Assembly: GCA_028673005.1 (NCBI GenBank)
Contig: CM054116.1
Span: 27,096,142 to 27,160,141, forward strand
DNA length: 64,000 bases
Direction: 5' to 3'
Source: Tanypteryx hageni
Lineage: Eukaryota > Arthropoda > Insecta > Odonata > Petaluridae
In this document: positions 58,693 to 64,000 of the stretch, one piece after another
Numbering within the stretch: the first letter of the stretch is position 1
Layout of the letters: every line of letters starts with the position of its first letter
Program-made: the position numbers and the translations under genes
Notes under the pieces: model-generated
Seen by the model: the letters and a program-made list of their open reading frames with translations, nothing else
Told to the model about the DNA's origin: nothing
Database searches by the model: none

Positions 58693-60164
58693 TCTCTAGA
58701 AAATATCGTCGTCTCAAGGCTTAATGCCTTCCCCTCCCTTACCTCAAAATATATCTTGACAACCGACTGCTGCGAAAAATAAAATCAATATAAATGACGA
58801 TAGTTAAAATAATTTATTTACAGTTAAAAATTTAAATTCCGCTTTTCTTTAATTTGAACCCATCATTTTGCTTGCTATTTAATAGTCGTATTTATGTAGA
58901 TAAATCTCATGCCGCTAGTGTCAGGGCTGATAGTTCTCGCCGGCCAATCAGATTATTGATACCGAGATGAATTAAGCGTGTTATTATAATAGAAAGATAG
59001 ATAGATGCCATTATTCAACGACACAGAGAATTACAATGACCTTACCGAATACTTGGAGTATCCGAACGTAATTCATTTCAAGCGCTTCACTTTCTGGGTT
59101 AATTGAAATTTATTTTCAATGGGCAAATTTCTAGTAGGTATAAATAAGCATATTTTGCACACAGCCGTTTCTTTAAAAGACATTGTTTGAGATATTAGAT
59201 TTGGAACAATTTTTGAAACGAGAAATTAGAGTTAATTCGTCAGCAAGTGATTATTTCAGCTTAGAAGGAAAGCCTTTCCAATGAATTTAGATCAAGGATT
59301 ACGCATCTATTTTTGTACTTACATAAGAAATTTTATTAAGTGGCATTTGCGCCGACATTTCACCAAGCTCTGTTGGTTTTCTGATGTTTCAATTCCCGAC
59401 TCTTTACGGGTTGAGTAGGTTGCGATATATTTCTCATGCTCTCTACATATAGCATATGATCTTAGTATATAAAGAATTAATGGTGGAGACTTCGGTGAAA
59501 GTTATATGAAAGTGGAATTGATTCCTTAACCGTAAAATTAAATATCTGGAGACACAATCAGAACGAAAGTAACGAAGTAAAAGAACCAGTCGTCAAATAT
59601 AATAATAAATAAATAAATAATAATAAATGATAACTGAAATACAAACTTACAGTTTTAGTGGTTACTATTCCTAACCAGGGACCAATTGCCACTCACACAT
59701 GCGCTCACTCTAACGCAAATAGTAAAGATGAAAAGGATAAAAATTGGATTTCTGAGAGAGTATTCTATGCCAGGAATTCGAAAATCACACCGTTGCTGGA
59801 AGGTCTGTATGTTCATACTACCGCGACAGGGGCCAACTAAGCAACCACACACTCGCACAAGCACAAACCAAAAGGTAAGGGAAAAAGGAAGGAATAGGAA
59901 ACAATACCTAGGTTTACGGGAAATTATTCCGCGCCAGGGACCTAGTATAACACAGAATTCTGAAATTTATGTATCTTTCGACAACGACTACCTATCATAC
60001 AAAACACGCAAACACGCACTCGAAGTCACACACGCACATTTTCAAAATATGTAGACAACGTGCTAAATGCGCATTTCGAGAGATATGCTCTCATCAACAG
60101 TAGCTACTGCTCTTTGCACGAAGTGAACTCATATAGGGGAGGTCGTTTCCGTCCGTCCGCATGT
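58693..60164. other. AT-rich DNA, nothing firm
   Basis: No gene recognised. The frame 59686-60054 (122 codons) is rich in Thr, Arg and His with no motif, and the frames around it are open to a similar length. Confidence 0.35.
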
Positions 60165-60615
60165 TAAAACTCGAGAACCGCTGGACGTATTATAATGAAG
60201 TTTGGTATTGGGGAGTTTTGCTAAAATTGTTCGACCGATTTCAATTTTGGTCAAAATCAGACAACAATGATGGCCACTTTACTTGAAGACCTACAAGTAA
60301 TATACAATATTACTTAGTTTCAACTCGGGAACAGCTTGATGTATTTTGATGAAATTTGGTATTGGGAAGTTTTGCTAAAATTGATCGACCAATTCCAATT
60401 CTGGTTAAAATCGGACAATAATTACGACCACTTTACATGACCTACATGTGGTTTACAATGTTCCTTGGTTTCAACTCAGGAACCGCAAGACGTATTGTGA
60501 TGAAATATGGTATTCGCGAGCTTTGTTAAAATTAATCTACCGATTTCAATTTTAGTTAAAATTGGAAAATAATTACGATTACTTTACATGAAGACCTACG
60601 TGTATTTTACAGCGT
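60165..60615. repeat. Minisatellite, about 150-bp unit, three copies
   Basis: Units begin AACTCGAGAACCGC (about 60168), AACTCGGGAACAGC (about 60322) and AACTCAGGAACCGC (about 60472). Each contains ATGAARTTTGGTATT, TTTTGCTAAAATTG, CGATTTCAATTTT and CCACTTTACATG-like blocks. Copies are diverged but colinear. Confidence 0.8.
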
Positions 60616-61009
60616 ACCTCACTCGCTTCTCGGTAAATTCGAATCTTAGCGAAAAATATTGTGAACATTGTGAAATCTCAAAGGACGCATTTGGAAACTC
60701 TGTATAGTCCGACATGGAGTACACCTTTCCAATCTTATTAATATGAAATTAGTAGCCAGTGTGGAAGTATTTGAATTACTAAATTTTACTCCTGCCTCCA
60801 TACTGACTCCAACTATGAATATTTATCTTTTAAATGCTCATATTTACCCCTTATTTTGTTTTGCAGCGAACAGTAGAACCTCCATGTTTGTGGTTTTGGT
60901 AATTCTTAGTTTTGGACATACGCGGGGAGTTCATATTTGTAGGACTGTTTGCTTTTTGTGCCCTCGGCCCCCGGTTTCCCACGGCTGTCTCTCCGAAGCG
61001 AGAAGCCTC

Positions 61010-61013
<4 letters not shown>

Positions 61014-61071
<58 letters not shown>
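61014..61071. repeat. (TA)n microsatellite, about 29 units
   Basis: Uninterrupted alternating T/A for about 58 bases. Tyr/Ile repeats in overlapping frames are artefacts of this run. Confidence 0.97.
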
Positions 61072-61073
<2 letters not shown>

Positions 61074-64000
61074 TTATGTTTACGAGGGGTTGACAGAGAA
61101 GTTGGCGTTAATCCCAACTAAAGGTGTAGGAAAAAAAGCAAAGTAGTTGCAGGAAAGGACCATGCCAGCTAAACCCTTGAAGCACGGATTTTTCCGTATC
61201 AATACTTTAAATTTTTCCGAGAATGTCTTGTAGCTTCTGAGTCATCAATGAAGTTTCAATGAAGTTTAACTCTATTAATTAAACGTAACTGATAATATAA
61301 ATGAGCTCAGATGCGCGGATTAAAGATAATACCGTAAGAAAGTATAAGGGAAGCTTCAGGTTGATAAATAAACACGTTGAGCAGTGAGGCTACGATTATC
61401 AAGAGTGTTGCCCATTTTATTAAGCGTGCATCTTCCTACTTTCTCTTGTAATAAATGTAGATATTTATTTTTATCATAAGACATATTTAGTCTTTTAAAT
61501 TAAGAGCATTTTCATATTTTCTTATCTTGGCAAGGAATCCAACTTTCTATTTTCCACATTCCCTTGGTTTTGGCATTCATCACATTTTTTTCTAAATCTT
61601 AACCCTATTGTATATTATTTCGTTAATGATATGCGAATTAATCTTCATTTACTTTATAATAATATCTTTTTCTTTCTTTAGCAAATTATATAATGCTTCC
61701 TTGCGTGAATTAATGCTTGAGTATTCTCTTCGATACGGTGAAATCTTTTTTATTTTACTTTAAAAGTAAATAAATCTTATATTCTCACGTTTTTCGTCCA
61801 AATAAAAAAAACTCGAAAACTCTTGTATTTTTCTGTCCTACTTTTTAGGTTTCTCACGTTGATGCTTCTACATTATTTACCCACTTCAGGAGACATATAA
61901 TGCTTTAGGTGAAAGATAATATCTCATGCTCTCATTTTCGCTCCAATAAAGAAGTTTATATACTCAACTACCTTTATTCCTACATCATGCGACGCATCTA
62001 AATTCTCTTTCTCCTACTCTATCACTCTGCCGATTCATTTTCTACCCTCTCTCGGCTTTCTTTGTCCATATTGTATTTTTTATTCTCATACTGCATAGAT
62101 TTTTTCCAATTTTTGTATACATATTTCCTGCTAGTACGCTTTTTGCTATAACTCAAATCACTTCTCAATTTCCTTTCTTTCATAACACGAATCTATGGAT
62201 CCATTTTGATTTATATTCTTCCCCAGCCTTTCCCTACTTTATCTCTACCACAATTCACATTTGTTTCTATTTCCGTATCGATTTTCTTTTCTTTCTCTCC
62301 TACATTTCTTCATCACCTATCCTTTTTCGACAGTTCCTTTTTTTACTTTTTCCTCATCCTTCTTCTCCCTTTCCTGCGCTTTTTTCCTATTTCCGTGTGC
62401 TTTGTATGACATCTTTTCTCATATCTTTCTCCCCCACCTCTCTCTCTGAGCACTCACGGTTTTCATTGTATCCTCTGTTCGATCATTCCCTCATGCCTGT
62501 TGGTTCCCTTATGCCCTATTCACCCTTTTCGGTCTCTTCCGCTGGAAGGAATGCCGCGAATGTGTTTTCGGAGATGCTCGGATGTGAGCCCGGTCGCATT
62601 CCCTCCTCCTCCCTCCCTCTCCATCCCTCCTCCACCAACGTTTCATTGGCAGGAGGATATGTCCGCCAGAGAGACTCCCTACAATCGGATTTTAAATAAA
62701 AAAATTCTTTTTATTCGGCGCGACTCTCCGGATGCGTAAAAAGTTCTTCCGTGCATCAAAGATTTCAATAAAAGAAAAATAAATTCCTGTATTTTATTTG
62801 TTTATTTATTATTTTTACTTTGATTTTGATTTTAAAGCAGCAGTCGTTCTACACATGTATCTTTGTTTCCTGCAAGCTAGAGGTCCGACTGATCGGTGGG
62901 GGACGCCGGGCCGGAGGTCTCTTCGGTAGAGAAAAGCATCTGGGAGGCATAAGAGACAATAAATTCGGAGAAATGTAGAGGATGATGACTGGAACAGATG
63001 AAGAACGAAGGTAAGAAACGTTATTTCAGTTCTTTCGCTTCAGCAATGGTCAAGACGACTCCTATGAGAACAATGCATGAAATATCTGGGACGCGAATGC
63101 CGACGGAAAATTTAAGCTCAGTTATAAGCGCATAGGGCAATATTGTCATGTCGTCTGAAACCTAAGTGCAAGAAGATAAATCTCCTTGCATGTACTTACA
63201 TACAGTATGGAGACGTTTCAAACTCCATTGTTGGGAAAAAAATATAAAAGTCGCGACCGGGAGTTTGGAAACGAGTTTTACTTGAGAAGGAGAATAGGGT
63301 GGTGACAGGAACGGTAGGGAGGAGGTTAGAGACGGATGGAAGGAGGCTTCGAATGTAATGGAATATTTTAATCGTAATGGTTGTTTGTTCGCGAAGGAAG
63401 AAAAGGGACGGAGGAGGAGGTGCCTTTTCGCTGTGCCCTCTGAGATCGAAAGATCCGTTTGATGTATCGCTTAAAATGGCGGTATTTTTCGGTTGGGAGC
63501 CCTTTTTTTAGAGTCCGAGAACGTGGCGCGGTGTGCAGGGAGAGGGGGGAGGGGTTCTGTCTTCCAACTCTCTAATCGAAATTAAAAGAAGAGGACGCTT
63601 TAGCAGCGCCGTTCGGGAGGAATGGGCGAGGGTTGATTTATCGTTTCGGCTCCCGACCTTTTTTTTGCCAGGGTTAGGAGGCCGGCGATGGGTGTTAAGT
63701 CCGTGGTTCTCGGCCTATCCCTTTCCACCGGTATCGCTCGCCTCCGCCCCCTCCTCCTCCCTCAACCTACTGGCACTTCCCCCCTCCCACTACCCTCCCT
63801 CCCTCCCTGCTTTTACTTGGGGTATAAGGGGGTATGTCACGGGGAGGGCGCGCGCTACTCGGGAACTCTTGAATTTTCTCCCCAGGCGAAGAGATTTCGG
63901 GTGACTTAGGGCCGGAAATGAATGAAGCGATTTATTGCAATCGATGGAAGAAAGCTTTTAAAAGGCTCTTTTTTATTTAACTCCCAGCGAGGGAAAACGT
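61072..64000. other. Right end of window, no recognised gene
   Basis: 61072-62200 is AT-rich. 62200-62650 is CT-rich. 62880-63010 and 63290-63910 are GC-rich with purine/pyrimidine skew. Frames such as 63533-63904 (123 codons) are open in more than one phase and contain no recognisable domain. They could belong to a gene continuing to the right, but nothing here proves it. Confidence 0.35.

Noticed and set aside
61014..61121. Tyr/Ile repeat proteins on both strands
   Set aside because: Products of the TA microsatellite.

Overview
This is animal nuclear DNA, most likely from an arthropod with a large, repeat-rich genome. The evidence is genes split by GT-AG introns, AT-rich non-coding DNA, many decayed non-LTR and DNA transposons, and no operons or bacterial gene signals. 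The species cannot be named from the sequence alone.

Layout. (1) 1-10.4 kb: the 3' end of a plus-strand proprotein convertase gene of the kexin/furin (S8B) type, closest by eye to PCSK7. Five exons cover the catalytic serine and the whole P domain. Its introns hold MITEs, two hAT insertions, a tRNA-derived SINE and two foldback structures. (2) 10.5-24 kb: a transposon field with LINE fragments, hAT relics, minisatellites and a three-level nest of cut-and-paste elements (pogo/Tigger-like containing hAT containing a piggyBac-like MITE). (3) 24.8-28.1 kb: a complete six-exon minus-strand serine carboxypeptidase of the CPVL (vitellogenic-like) family, 480 codons, with the Ser/Asp/His triad visible. 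(4) 28.7-33.3 kb: hAT relics and unassigned AT-rich DNA. (5) 33.3-36.9 kb: a six-exon minus-strand gene for a coiled-coil protein I do not recognise; all five splice junctions keep phase, and the last exon has two competing long frames. (6) 38.5-47 kb: CT/GA-rich and CpG-rich DNA, including about 0.95 kb of a 14-bp polypyrimidine minisatellite with a 371-bp higher-order period; I see no convincing gene. (7) 49-58 kb: nested repeats, including a dispersed family (called R1 here) present five times in the window, a LINE inserted into one R1 copy, a SINE with an inverted pair of tRNA-like heads inserted into another, and a 99-bp near-perfect palindrome. (8) 58-64 kb: hAT remnants, a three-unit tandem repeat, a TA microsatellite, and GC-rich tracts with no recognised gene.

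The three host genes show no obvious shared pathway. Two encode predicted secretory-pathway proteases, but they lie about 14 kb apart on opposite strands and I infer no functional link. The strongest unusual signals are structural: nested transposons with intact target-site duplications, and several foldback or palindromic elements.
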